A stretch of DNA of 64,000 bases from Streptomyces sp. LaPpAH-108 (GTDB lineage: Bacteria; Actinomycetota; Actinomycetes; Streptomycetales; Streptomycetaceae). Where the stretch lies: contig NZ_KB891995.1 in NCBI RefSeq assembly GCF_000373625.1, positions 62,001-126,000 of the forward strand. Direction: 5' to 3'. The position numbers and the translations under genes were made by a program. The notes under the pieces were generated by a model, which was not told the DNA's origin, ran no database searches, and saw nothing but the letters and a program-made list of their open reading frames with translations. Below, one piece after another: positions 45,751 through 54,200 of this stretch (the first letter of the stretch is position 1; each line of letters starts with the position of its first letter).

Positions 45751-46644
45751 CTAGAAGAGGCCGTCCTGCTGGCCTGCCGACCCTGTCGTGAACTTCCTCA
45801 CCGGGACGGTCGGTTCACCGCTGCGGGACGCCTGTGGCGTGACGAGGTCCCAGCCGGTCATCAACCGGGTGTCGAGGACGACCACCCCATGGCCGTCGAC
45901 GGCGAGATGCAGATCGGGTCCGGCGACGGCGACGAGCGCTCCGCCGAGCGTCCCGCCGGGGATCAGCTCGCGCACGTCGGCGAGGACGGGTTCGGTGTGC
46001 TGGATGCCGAACACCTCGATGTGGTCGACGACTTGGCAGGGAGAGGGTTCGAGGGAGTCGGGCCAGGCGGGGAGTTCACGGGCCCGGGCATGCAACTCTC
46101 TTACCTCTACGGCCCGTTCGTCGCTGGTGTGCGGCAGCCGCGCTCGTACGGCGCGCTTGTCGGCGTACGGCACCCGGTCCGGCACGTTCAGCGCGGCGCG
46201 CAGCAGCTCCTCGGTGCGGCGGGCGGCCATCAGGGGGCCGGTGCCGAGCCAGCTGAAACAGACGGCGCCCTGTTCGAGCAGACGCGCGGAACCCCGCTCG
46301 GCGGCGGTGATGCCGACCTTGGTCATGCCGGGGCCGAACCAGGCCAGATAGACACGGTACGGACGCGGATCGTCGGCCAGCGTGTCGGCGGCCACCGAAT
46401 GCGCCCGGTCCAGCCGCGCGCACTCCTCACACCGGGCACCGGTGCTCCGCCCCGACACGGTCGCGCGCAGCGGGCAGTCGTTCCCCCGAGCGCCGACACA
46501 CCGACGCGCCGTCTCCTCCGCCACGGCGAAGGCGACCCTCTTCCCCCTGACCAACGGGCTGCGCCGTCCCCCGTCCCACACCAGCACGGGGCCCTCCGGG
46601 GTCCAGCGGAGCCCGGAACATCTCCATGCGCGTGCGGTTGCCAT
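45751..46644 (-). CDS. DUF2797 family protein
   Basis: 297 residues from ATG 46644. Conserved parts: LVRGKRVAFAVAEETARRCVGAR, a Cys-rich middle with CPLRATV and ARCEECARLDRAHS that may bind zinc, then YRVYLAWFGPGMTKVGITAAERG, which resembles the start of a GIY-YIG-like fold (KVGIT). Function of the family is unknown. No ribosome site; TACGCT is 8 bases upstream (leaderless type). The gene is in the same direction as the BRO-N gene 53 bases upstream. Confidence 0.8.
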   Translation of the reverse strand: MATARAWRCSGLRWTPEGPVLVWDGGRRSPLVRGKRVAFAVAEETARRCVGARGNDCPLRATVSGRSTGARCEECARLDRAHSVAADTLADDPRPYRVYLAWFGPGMTKVGITAAERGSARLLEQGAVCFSWLGTGPLMAARRTEELLRAALNVPDRVPYADKRAVRARLPHTSDERAVEVRELHARARELPAWPDSLEPSPCQVVDHIEVFGIQHTEPVLADVRELIPGGTLGGALVAVAGPDLHLAVDGHGVVVLDTRLMTGWDLVTPQASRSGEPTVPVRKFTTGSAGQQDGLF

Positions 46645-46697
46645 CGGGGGTGAGCGTAGGGGAGGGGACTGACAGTGGGGGGCGCGTGCCGGTGTGG

Positions 46698-47735
46698 CTA
46701 TGGCAGCACGTACACCGGCACCCCGTCTCCCGCGTTCCCCGTCTGCCGCACGCACCCCCGCTTGATCAGCATCCGCACACAGTCGTGCACCCGGTCGAGC
46801 GTGAGCCCGGTCCGCTCGGCGACCTCCTCCAGCCGGCAGTGGACCGGCCCGCGCACAAGAGCGGGGGCGAGACAGGCGGCCACGGCGTGCACGTCCTCGG
46901 TGACGACGAGATTGCGGGCCCGCCAGGTGGCGAGAAGGTGCTGGGGGGTGAGGGGCGGGGATTCGGCTCCGGTGCGCGGGGCGGCCGGGGGCTGGAGCCG
47001 GTCCGCGATGAGATCGAGGGTGTCGGCGATACGACCGAGGACATGGTGAAGCCCTCCGGCACGGGAATCGAGAGCACCGAGGCGGTGATTGGTGTGACCG
47101 AGCTGATCGCTGACACGGCCAAGATGCTCATTGGTCCGCCCCCGCTCCTCGTTCGCCCGCCGCGCCTGCTCGATCTCCTCCAGCCGCGCCACCATCATCG
47201 CCTCGTCGGCCCGGATGTTCCGCTCCTCCAGCCGGACGATGGCCTCGGCGACCTCCTCGGGCATGAGGTAAGCGGTGCCGCCACCGGGCGCGGGCTGCAC
47301 GGGGGCGGGGTCGAGCGTGTACGAACCGTCGCGCTGGATGGTGGCGATGACTTCGGAGACCCAGGTTTTGAAGGGCTGAGCCTCCGGCTTGGTGCACCCG
47401 TTGACCAACCGGATCAGACCCTGAAGGTTCACTAGGTTCATGTCTCGGCGCCACTCTCGACCTGCGGGAATGCTGAGAGTGTGCTTCAGAAGCACACTCT
47501 CGAGTGGAGCGAAGTTGACCTGATCGGCGACATTGCGCAGAGCCGAGCCCACATGTGCGTAGCCGAGGCGCTTGCACACGTCCGCGGCCGGGAACCAGTG
47601 CGTACCGTCCGGCAGGGTGAGCCGCCGCAGCCGGGCCCCGGTGGCCGCGTACACGAAGTCGTTGATCTCGATCGCTTCCCGTCGCGGCGTCGCCGCGTCC
47701 CGGGAAACCATGCCGTTCTCGTCCCGCTCGTACAT
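46698..47735 (-). CDS. BRO-N domain protein (phage antirepressor-like)
   Basis: 345 residues. The BRO-N domain (about 22-135) shows LRRLTLPDGTHWFPAADVCKRLGY, VNLQGLIRLVNGCTKPEAQPFKTWV and VIATIQRDGSY. A charged helical region (about 160-240, EEIEQARRANEERGRTNEHL) probably forms a coiled coil. The C-terminal part resembles a winged helix (CRLEEVAERTGLTLDRVHDCVRML). BRO-N proteins are typical of phages and baculoviruses but streptomycete chromosomes carry such genes too. No other phage gene is nearby. Could be a phage remnant or a domesticated regulator. Confidence 0.87.
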   Translation of the reverse strand: MYERDENGMVSRDAATPRREAIEINDFVYAATGARLRRLTLPDGTHWFPAADVCKRLGYAHVGSALRNVADQVNFAPLESVLLKHTLSIPAGREWRRDMNLVNLQGLIRLVNGCTKPEAQPFKTWVSEVIATIQRDGSYTLDPAPVQPAPGGGTAYLMPEEVAEAIVRLEERNIRADEAMMVARLEEIEQARRANEERGRTNEHLGRVSDQLGHTNHRLGALDSRAGGLHHVLGRIADTLDLIADRLQPPAAPRTGAESPPLTPQHLLATWRARNLVVTEDVHAVAACLAPALVRGPVHCRLEEVAERTGLTLDRVHDCVRMLIKRGCVRQTGNAGDGVPVYVLP

Positions 47736-47844
47736 CGAGCCTCACCTCCACCCCGGAAGCTAGGGACACCCCTCACCAACTGCCTTCCACACAGCGCACG
47801 TTCACTCGATAGAAGACAGAGGTATCGATTCCGCGCCCAGACCC

Positions 47845-49068
47845 TCAGCCGCGCCACCGCCGGTCCAGTGCCATCGTCCGCAGCCGCTCCAGGCTCAGCG
47901 CGGGCATGGGGCGGGTGACGGGGCCCGCTTCGGCGTAGGAGTTGACCTCGCGGACCAGGACGCGCAGGCCGTCGCGGCGGAGGGTGTCGACCTGCCAGAC
48001 GACCGCGTCGCCGCCCTTCTCCGAGGGGGAACGGGTCGTCTTGACCCTGGTGCCGTCCGCCAGCACCTCGCTGTGACAGATGGGCTGGTCCTTCCCGCAG
48101 CTCATCTCCTCGGCCAGCGCCTCGTTCCGGTCGGCCTGGACATCCACCTCGACCATGTTCTTGCCGTGCCCGTCGTCGTACACCACCTGCACCAGCCCCG
48201 GAGAGCTGTTCACGTCCGAGATACGGCCCTTGGGCAGCAGGGCGGTGAGCACCGAGCCCATCCGCCCGGTGGCGGGCACCCCCGACCGCGCCGGGGCGGG
48301 TTCCGTGTCGGCCGGGGCGGCGAGGGAGGCGAGGGCCGTACGCCACGCCGGGCTGCGGACGACGGCGCCGAGCCGGTCGAGGGAGAGCACCGGGTCGACC
48401 CCGGACGCGGGCTCCTTCTCGCCGCCCCCGCCGAACTCCTCCAGGAACAGCTGGACGCCGTCGGCGGTGACGTACTCCACGTACCAACGCCGTTGCCCGT
48501 CAGGGTTGTTCGGATAGGTGAAGGACTTGGTGGAGTACAGCACCGAGCCGTCGGGATACCGCTTCTTCGTGCACGTGTCGTAGGGCCGCGCCTCGACAGG
48601 CAGGCAGCCGTCCGCCTGCGGCTGCCGGGAGATCGTGAGGTCGAGCTGGGACGACGTGCCCCGCGCGCCGGTGTGGACCAGCTCGGCGGAGAGGCTGCCG
48701 GGCCGCTGCTCGCCCGACACCCGCGAGACGGTCCCGCTCTTCGGCATCAGGCTCCGCAGCGTGGCCGCCACGTCGTCCCCGCTGACGTACGGCGCCAGGC
48801 TGGTGGGAGCGGGGGCCGTCCGCCCCGGAACCGCCGCCGGTGTTCCGGTGCCCCCGAGGACCCCGGTGCCGGCCAGCACCCCGCCGAGCGCGGCCACCGT
48901 CAGCACGGCCCCGCCCCCCACCTGCGCGGCCCGCCACATCCGCCGCCGTCGCCCGCTCCGGGCGGCACGCTCCAGCAGACCGGGGGGCAGCGGGGGAAGG
49001 GCCTGGGCGGTGTCGTCCAGCGCGGCGGGCAGCCGCCGCTCGAACGCGTCGTGGGCGTCTGCGGGCAT
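47845..49068 (-). CDS. Membrane protein encoded with a SigE-type sigma factor
   Basis: 407 residues. A short cytoplasmic N terminus (~45, with PPLPPGLLERAARSGRRRR) precedes one membrane helix (about 46-68) and a large extracellular part of about 330 residues with Cys in CLPVEARPYDTCTKKRY and SCGKDQPICHS, which could form disulfides. Two halves share a similar layout (TLRSLMPKSGTVSRVS, LTALLPKGRISDVN). It begins 93 bases after the sigma factor gene, the position of an anti-sigma or sensor. No anti-sigma zinc motif is present. Confidence 0.78.
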   Translation of the reverse strand: MPADAHDAFERRLPAALDDTAQALPPLPPGLLERAARSGRRRRMWRAAQVGGGAVLTVAALGGVLAGTGVLGGTGTPAAVPGRTAPAPTSLAPYVSGDDVAATLRSLMPKSGTVSRVSGEQRPGSLSAELVHTGARGTSSQLDLTISRQPQADGCLPVEARPYDTCTKKRYPDGSVLYSTKSFTYPNNPDGQRRWYVEYVTADGVQLFLEEFGGGGEKEPASGVDPVLSLDRLGAVVRSPAWRTALASLAAPADTEPAPARSGVPATGRMGSVLTALLPKGRISDVNSSPGLVQVVYDDGHGKNMVEVDVQADRNEALAEEMSCGKDQPICHSEVLADGTRVKTTRSPSEKGGDAVVWQVDTLRRDGLRVLVREVNSYAEAGPVTRPMPALSLERLRTMALDRRWRG

Positions 49069-49161
49069 GACGAGTCTCCGTTTCCTGTACGGGTACGACG
49101 GTGAAGGGGCGAGGGGCCCCGGGCGATGACGGGCCTGGATTCCGGGTGGCAGGTAAGGGGT

Positions 49162-49668
49162 CTACCGGGGTGCCAGCTCGGCCAGTTGATCGCCGAGCAC
49201 GGCCCGCAGCCGTCGCAGCGCGCGCAGACTCTGCGTCCGTACCGCGCCCGGCGAGACCCTGAGCACCTCGGCGGTCTCCTCCACGGACCGGTCCTCCCAG
49301 TACCGCAGCACCAGCACGGCCCGGTCCTTGGCCGACAGCCGGGCCAGCCCCTCCAGCAGGGTCAGCCGCAGCTCGGCGTCGTCGGAGCGCCCCGCGCGAT
49401 CGGGCATCCGGTCACTGGGCCGCTCGGTGGAGCTGCGTCTGCGGCGGTGCGAGAGAAACGTGCGGGTGAGCACGGTGTTGGCGTACGCCACCGGCGAGCT
49501 GTCCCGGTTGATCCGCCGCCACGAGCAGTACATCTTCGCCAGCGTCTCCTGCACCAGGTCCTCGGCCAGATGCCAGTCGCCCCCGGTCAGCAGACACGCC
49601 GTACGGAACAGATGCGCCCCCCGCGCCGCCGCGAACTCCTGATACTCCCGCCCCGCTCTGCCGACCAT
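49162..49668 (-). CDS. SigE-family (SigE50) ECF sigma factor
   Basis: 168 residues. Region 2: EFAAARGAHLFRTACLLTGGDWHLAEDLVQETLAKMY. Region 4: LSAKDRAVLVLRYWEDRSVEETAEVLRVSPGAVRTQSLRALRRLR. This matches the actinobacterial SigE50 group. ATG 49668 has GGAAGGG upstream, preferred over GTG 49701. The following gene codes for a one-helix membrane protein that may be its regulator. A second member of this group lies at 57681-58292. Confidence 0.92.
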   Translation of the reverse strand: MVGRAGREYQEFAAARGAHLFRTACLLTGGDWHLAEDLVQETLAKMYCSWRRINRDSSPVAYANTVLTRTFLSHRRRRSSTERPSDRMPDRAGRSDDAELRLTLLEGLARLSAKDRAVLVLRYWEDRSVEETAEVLRVSPGAVRTQSLRALRRLRAVLGDQLAELAPR

Positions 49669-49783
49669 GGCACCCTTCCGTGATCCGAAGTCACCCTTCA
49701 CACGGGGTGGGAGGCGCGGACGTTACAGGGGAAGGGCGCCCGGTTCACTGGCCGCGCGCCGTCGCCCACGGCAGGATGCCGCC

Positions 49784-50446
49784 ATGCCCCCGCCCGACGA
49801 CGCGTCCGTACGATCCGAGGTGATCAGCCGCTACGTCACGTCCGGCCGGCGCTATCTCCGGCTCGGCGGCAGCCTCCTCCGTCTGAGCGCACCCGAACGC
49901 GCCGCGTTCACCCGGCAGCTGGGTCGTGCCGCCCATGACATCAGCACCCGTGACCTGGGCATCCTGCTCGACGAAGGATGGCGTGAGCGCAAAACGGCGG
50001 CCTGGCTGATCGCCGTCTCCGGCCGGACCGGATTCCGTGACCGCCTGGGCGAACTCCTCCTCGCCAGCGAAGGCCCCTACGCGGGTCAGGCGTACTGCGT
50101 AGCACTAGCCACCTTCGGCACCCCGGCGGACGCCGCTCTCCTGGCCGCCTATCTCGACCGCTACCTGCCGCGCCCCGACCTCCACTACGACCAGGGAGCC
50201 GCCCTCGGCGCGCTGCTGCTGCTCGACCGCGAGACCGGTACCGACCGGGCCGCCCGCTTCCTCACCCCGGGCGGCCTCTGGCAACGGTGGACCGAGGGAC
50301 CGCCCCGCAAGGACCACAGCACTCCCGACGACCGCCGGGAATTCCTCGCCCGGCTGTGCGCTGTCGTGGACGAGAGCGCGGAGCACTACGACGCCGTTCA
50401 CGCGGAGACGGGGTGCGGCTGCGAAAGGGGACCGCTGAACCCGTAG
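49784..50446 (+). CDS. DUF6000-like helical-repeat protein
   Basis: 220 residues, alpha-helical with HEAT-like pairs (AHDISTRDLGILLDEGWRERKTAAWLIAV, GQAYCVALATFGTPADAALLAAYLDRYL). Begins SEVISRYVTSGRRYLRLGG and ends with CGCERGP. I believe this is the DUF6000 family, by memory of similar streptomycete proteins. Function unknown. ATG 49784 lacks a strong ribosome site (CAGGAT precedes it by 6 bases). Confidence 0.7.
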   Translation: MPPPDDASVRSEVISRYVTSGRRYLRLGGSLLRLSAPERAAFTRQLGRAAHDISTRDLGILLDEGWRERKTAAWLIAVSGRTGFRDRLGELLLASEGPYAGQAYCVALATFGTPADAALLAAYLDRYLPRPDLHYDQGAALGALLLLDRETGTDRAARFLTPGGLWQRWTEGPPRKDHSTPDDRREFLARLCAVVDESAEHYDAVHAETGCGCERGPLNP

Positions 50447-50472
50447 CGCCCTCACGAACACACGGCAAACAC

Positions 50473-50502
50473 AAGAGGCCCCGGATCTCTCCGGGGCCTC
50501 TT
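50473..50502. terminator. Bidirectional terminator between the DUF6000-like gene and tRNA-Arg
   Basis: 12-bp perfect stem (AAGAGGCCCCGG with CCGGGGCCTCTT) around ATCTCT. Confidence 0.88.
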
Positions 50503-50507
50503 CGCTG

Positions 50508-50580
50508 TGCACTCGGCAGGATTCGAACCTGCAACCTTCTGATCCGTAGTCAGATGCTCTATCCGTTAAGCTACGAGTGC
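50508..50580 (-). tRNA. tRNA-Arg (ACG)
   Basis: Acceptor GCACTCG with CGAGTGC, anticodon ACG (complement of 50545-50547), T loop TTCGAAT; CCA not encoded. The wobble A is the expected target of the TadA encoded at 28393. Confidence 0.96.
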
Positions 50581-50764
50581 TTGTTCTTTTGTTTTTGTCT
50601 TTCGTTCCGACCCTTTCGGCCCGTCCCGGCGACAGGAAGAACATTACATGACTGCCGCCGTCATGTGAAATCCGTTCCGATCACCCCCTCTGACCTGCGA
50701 AAACGCAGATCTGGGGTGGAGTGGGGGAAGCCGCTGCGGGGGCCGGGTGCGATCAGGAAACGCC

Positions 50765-50793
50765 GAAGCCCCGGTCCTGGGGACCGGGGCTTC
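50765..50793 (-). terminator. Terminator after tRNA-Ser(GCT)
   Basis: 13-bp stem (GAAGCCCCGGTCC with GGACCGGGGCTTC) and 3-base loop. Confidence 0.88.
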
Positions 50794-50802
50794 GGGAGGG
50801 TG

Positions 50803-50893
50803 CGGAGGCGGAGGGATTTGAACCCTCGATGGGCTTTAAGGCCCAAACCGCATTAGCAGTGCGGCGCCATAGACCGGACTAGGCGACGCCTCC
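50803..50893 (-). tRNA. tRNA-Ser (GCT)
   Basis: Acceptor GGAGGCG with CGCCTCC, anticodon GCT (complement of 50855-50857), long variable arm, T loop TTCAAAT. CCA not encoded. Confidence 0.95.
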
Positions 50894-51297
50894 AGCACAA
50901 CCGTTCACGCGCGAGCGCGCGATCGGTGCGTGCAGATGATGACACAGGCGAGCGCCGCGCCACCAATCGACCCCCACGGTACTAGGCGCGGGGCCCGCAG
51001 GGCAAAGGGCTTCTTTAGCGTGGCGGAGGAGGCAGGAGAAGAGAGGAAGGAGGGGAGGGAGGAAGAGAGGAGATGCGGGGAAGGGGCGCGGGAGAGGAGA
51101 GGAGGGGAGAAGGCTGGCGCGGCGGTCGGGTCGTACGCGCGCACATGTTCGGGGTCACTTCCTCGTGGGACCTCCCCCGTATCCGGCGCCGCGAGCGCGA
51201 CCGGTGCCCTTAGACTCCCTCGCGTGACACCCCGCGGGCCGGTTGGCAAGATGGCCCAAGCGGTAGGCAAGGTGCGGTAACAGGGAGGAAGCGTCTC
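50894..51297 (+). other. Upstream region of the PAS protein gene with polypurine tract
   Basis: 404 bases without a supported gene. From about 51020 to 51112 the plus strand is almost all purine (GGAGG, GAGAGG and AGGAGG units). The right end has GGGAGGAAG, the ribosome site for the next gene. No promoter could be placed. Confidence 0.55.
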
Positions 51298-54200
51298 GTG
51301 AGCAGCAGGCCATCCCGAGGCGCTGCTCGCCTCGCAGCCATACTCGACGCGCTGCCCGACGCGTTGCTCCTGGTCAACGCCAACGGGACCGTCGTCAACG
51401 CCAACACCATCGCCCTGGAGACCTTCGAGGCCCCCGGCACGGCGCTCGTCGGGCGCGGCCTGCTCGATCTGCTGCCGCAGTTCGACTCCAAGCTGATCCC
51501 GGGCTCGATGCGCCGCCCCGACCACATGGACCCGCGCGGCCGTACGAAGCCGACGCGGATGGTCGCCCGGCGCACCGACGGCACCGAGTTCCCGGTCGAG
51601 GTCACCAGCGCGAACCTGGAGAACGGGCAGCAGGCGTACGACGGTTCCGGCTACACCGGGGACGAGCTGCTGATGCTCGTCGTACGGGATCTGTCCGGGA
51701 CCGTGGACACCGAGGCCGAGCTGGCCCGTTCGCAGCGGCAGACCGAGATGATCCTGCGGGCGGCCTCCGAGGGCGTCGTCGGTACGGACACCGACGGGCG
51801 GATCGTGCTGGTCAACCCGGCCGCCGCGCAGATCCTCGGCTACCGCGCGGGCGAGCTGGGCGGCAAGGAGCTGCACAACCTCGTCCTGCACTCACGGGCC
51901 GACGGCTCCCCCTTCCCGTACGCCGAGTCCCCGCTCGCCGACACCCTGCGCTCCGGGCGCAAGCACCGGGTGCGCGGTCAGGTGCTGTGGGCCAAGAACG
52001 GCGACGAGGTCTCGGTCGACCTGACCACCGCGCCCGTGCGGGACGGGGACCAGCTGGTCGGCGCCGTCATGACCTTCACCGACCGCCGGGGCTACCAGGC
52101 CCTCGCCGACGAGAAGTCCGGGCTGGAGAAGGCCCACGCCGAGGAGCTGGAGAAGCTTTCCGAGGAGCACGCCTCCGACCTGACCGCGCTGCGCCAGAAA
52201 CACGTGGCCGAGCTGGAGGAGCTGCGCGAGGACCGGGACACCAAGCTCGCCGCGCTGCGGAAGGAGCGCGACACCGAGCTGGCCGAGCTGCGCGAGACGC
52301 AGCAGGAGGCGCTGGCGGCGGGCGAGGAGCGGTACGCGGCCCTCGCCGAGCGTGAGAAGGACCGCCACGAGGCCCTCGCCGCCCGGCACGAGCAGCTGCT
52401 CACCCTGCTCAGCGGCTCCCTGCGCGGCCCCCTCGACGAGCTGCGCCGCGAACTGGCCGCCCTCGCCGCCGACGACGCCGGACAGCTGTGGCCCGAGGCC
52501 AACCAGGTCCTCCACCACCTGTCCGCCGGGTACGCCCGCATCACCGCCCTCATCGACAACGTCCTCTCCTACCAGCGCCTGGACTCCGGCAGCGAGGACA
52601 TCACCCGTACGAAGGTGATGCTGGACGCCGTGGTCGCCGCCGGTGTGGACGGCGCCGTCGAGCTGATCGGTCCGGGGCGCGTGCAGTTCGCCGTGCACGC
52701 CCCGCCCATCGAGGCCGAGGTCGACCCGCAGCGCCTGGCCACCGCGCTCGCCCACCTCGTGGCGGACGTCGCGGGCGTGGACGCCACCGGCAACGCGCCC
52801 GTCTCGGCGGGCGGTTACCTGGACAACACGGTCGTGGTGGCCGCCGCCCAGCGCGGGGAGGTCGCCCGGATCGAGGTGCGCGGGCCGTACGCCGGGGGCG
52901 ACGCGGTGCACGAGCCGATCGTGCGCGGGATCGTCCGTGCGCACGGCGGGGTGCTCCAGACGCACGAGGTCCCGGGCATGAGCGGCAGCGCGTACGTCCT
53001 GGAGGTGCCGCTCGGCGGCGGTGCCGGGACGGTCGCCCTGCGGCTCCCGGCCGTCCAGGAGGACGCGGCCGACGAGGCTCCGGAGGCGCAGGACGCGGAC
53101 CGCCGGGTCCGACGGTCCTCCACCGACGCCTTCCTCGACAGCGACCTGTCCGCCGCCGGTCCGGTGAGCGGTGACGCGAACGCCCCCGCGCCGACCGGAC
53201 GGCGCCGCAGGCGCGGTGCCCCGGCCCAGGAGGGGGGCGGCCCGGCCGCGCTGGAGACCGCGCAGGCGGCGTCCGGCGGTACGGGACGACGGCGCGGACG
53301 GTCCGCCGACGCGAGCGCGGCTTCGGCTGCGGGTGCCGGGCAGGACGCGGTGGCCGAGGGTGCCGTGATGACGGCGGCCGAGCATGCCGCCGGTACGGCC
53401 GCCGTGGCCTCGGGGCTCGGTGCCGCCGTACCGCCGCAGGGGGTACCCGCCTCCGGTGGCCGCGAGGAACAGGCGGCGCTGCCGCCCGCGCTGCCCGCCG
53501 CGCCCGACCCGAGGGTGGCCGAGGCCGTCCAGCCGACCGGGCGGCGCCGCCGTGCGCTGGGCACCGCCCCGGAAGCGGCCGGTGCCGCGCAGGAGGCCGC
53601 CGCCCAGGGGCCCCGGCCCGTCTTCGCCCTGCCGCCCGCCGAGGCCGACCGCACGCCGGAGGCTCCGGCTCCGATTCCGGCTCCGGCTCCGGGGGGCGAG
53701 GGGCAGCACGACGCCGTCCCCGTCGACCAGGACGACGATCACACTCCGCCCCAGCCGCATCCCACGACCGCTCCCACCGGACGCCGCCGCCGCGCGGTGG
53801 CCCAGCCGAGCGAGCCGACGCGGGAGGCACAGGGGGTCGCGCGGGTCGCTCCGCAGGCTCAGCCGGGTGCGGCGGTGCCGGGTGCGCCGGGGGTTCCGGC
53901 GCAGGTTCCCGGTCAGCCGCTGCCGGTCCCAGGGATTCCGGGGCAGGCGGCTCCGGCCGCAGGTCAGCCGGTCGCGGGTGCGGGTCAGCCCGCCGCCGTG
54001 GCCGGGCAGGCCGTACCCGTGCCGGGTCAGGCCGTACCGGCCGCCGGTCAGCCGGGCGCGCCCGTCGGTCAGGCCGTCGCCGTGGCCGGGCAGGTCGCTC
54101 CGGTGCCTGGCCAGGCCGTACCGGTTCCCGCGCAGGCGGCCCCGGCGCCCGGTCAGCCGCTGCCGGTTCCCGGACAGCCCGTACCCGTGCCGGGTCAGGC

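Noticed and set aside
50930-51280. 116-codon gene upstream of the PAS protein
   Set aside because: It translates the polypurine tract into Glu/Arg/Gly, lacks a ribosome site and has no domain.
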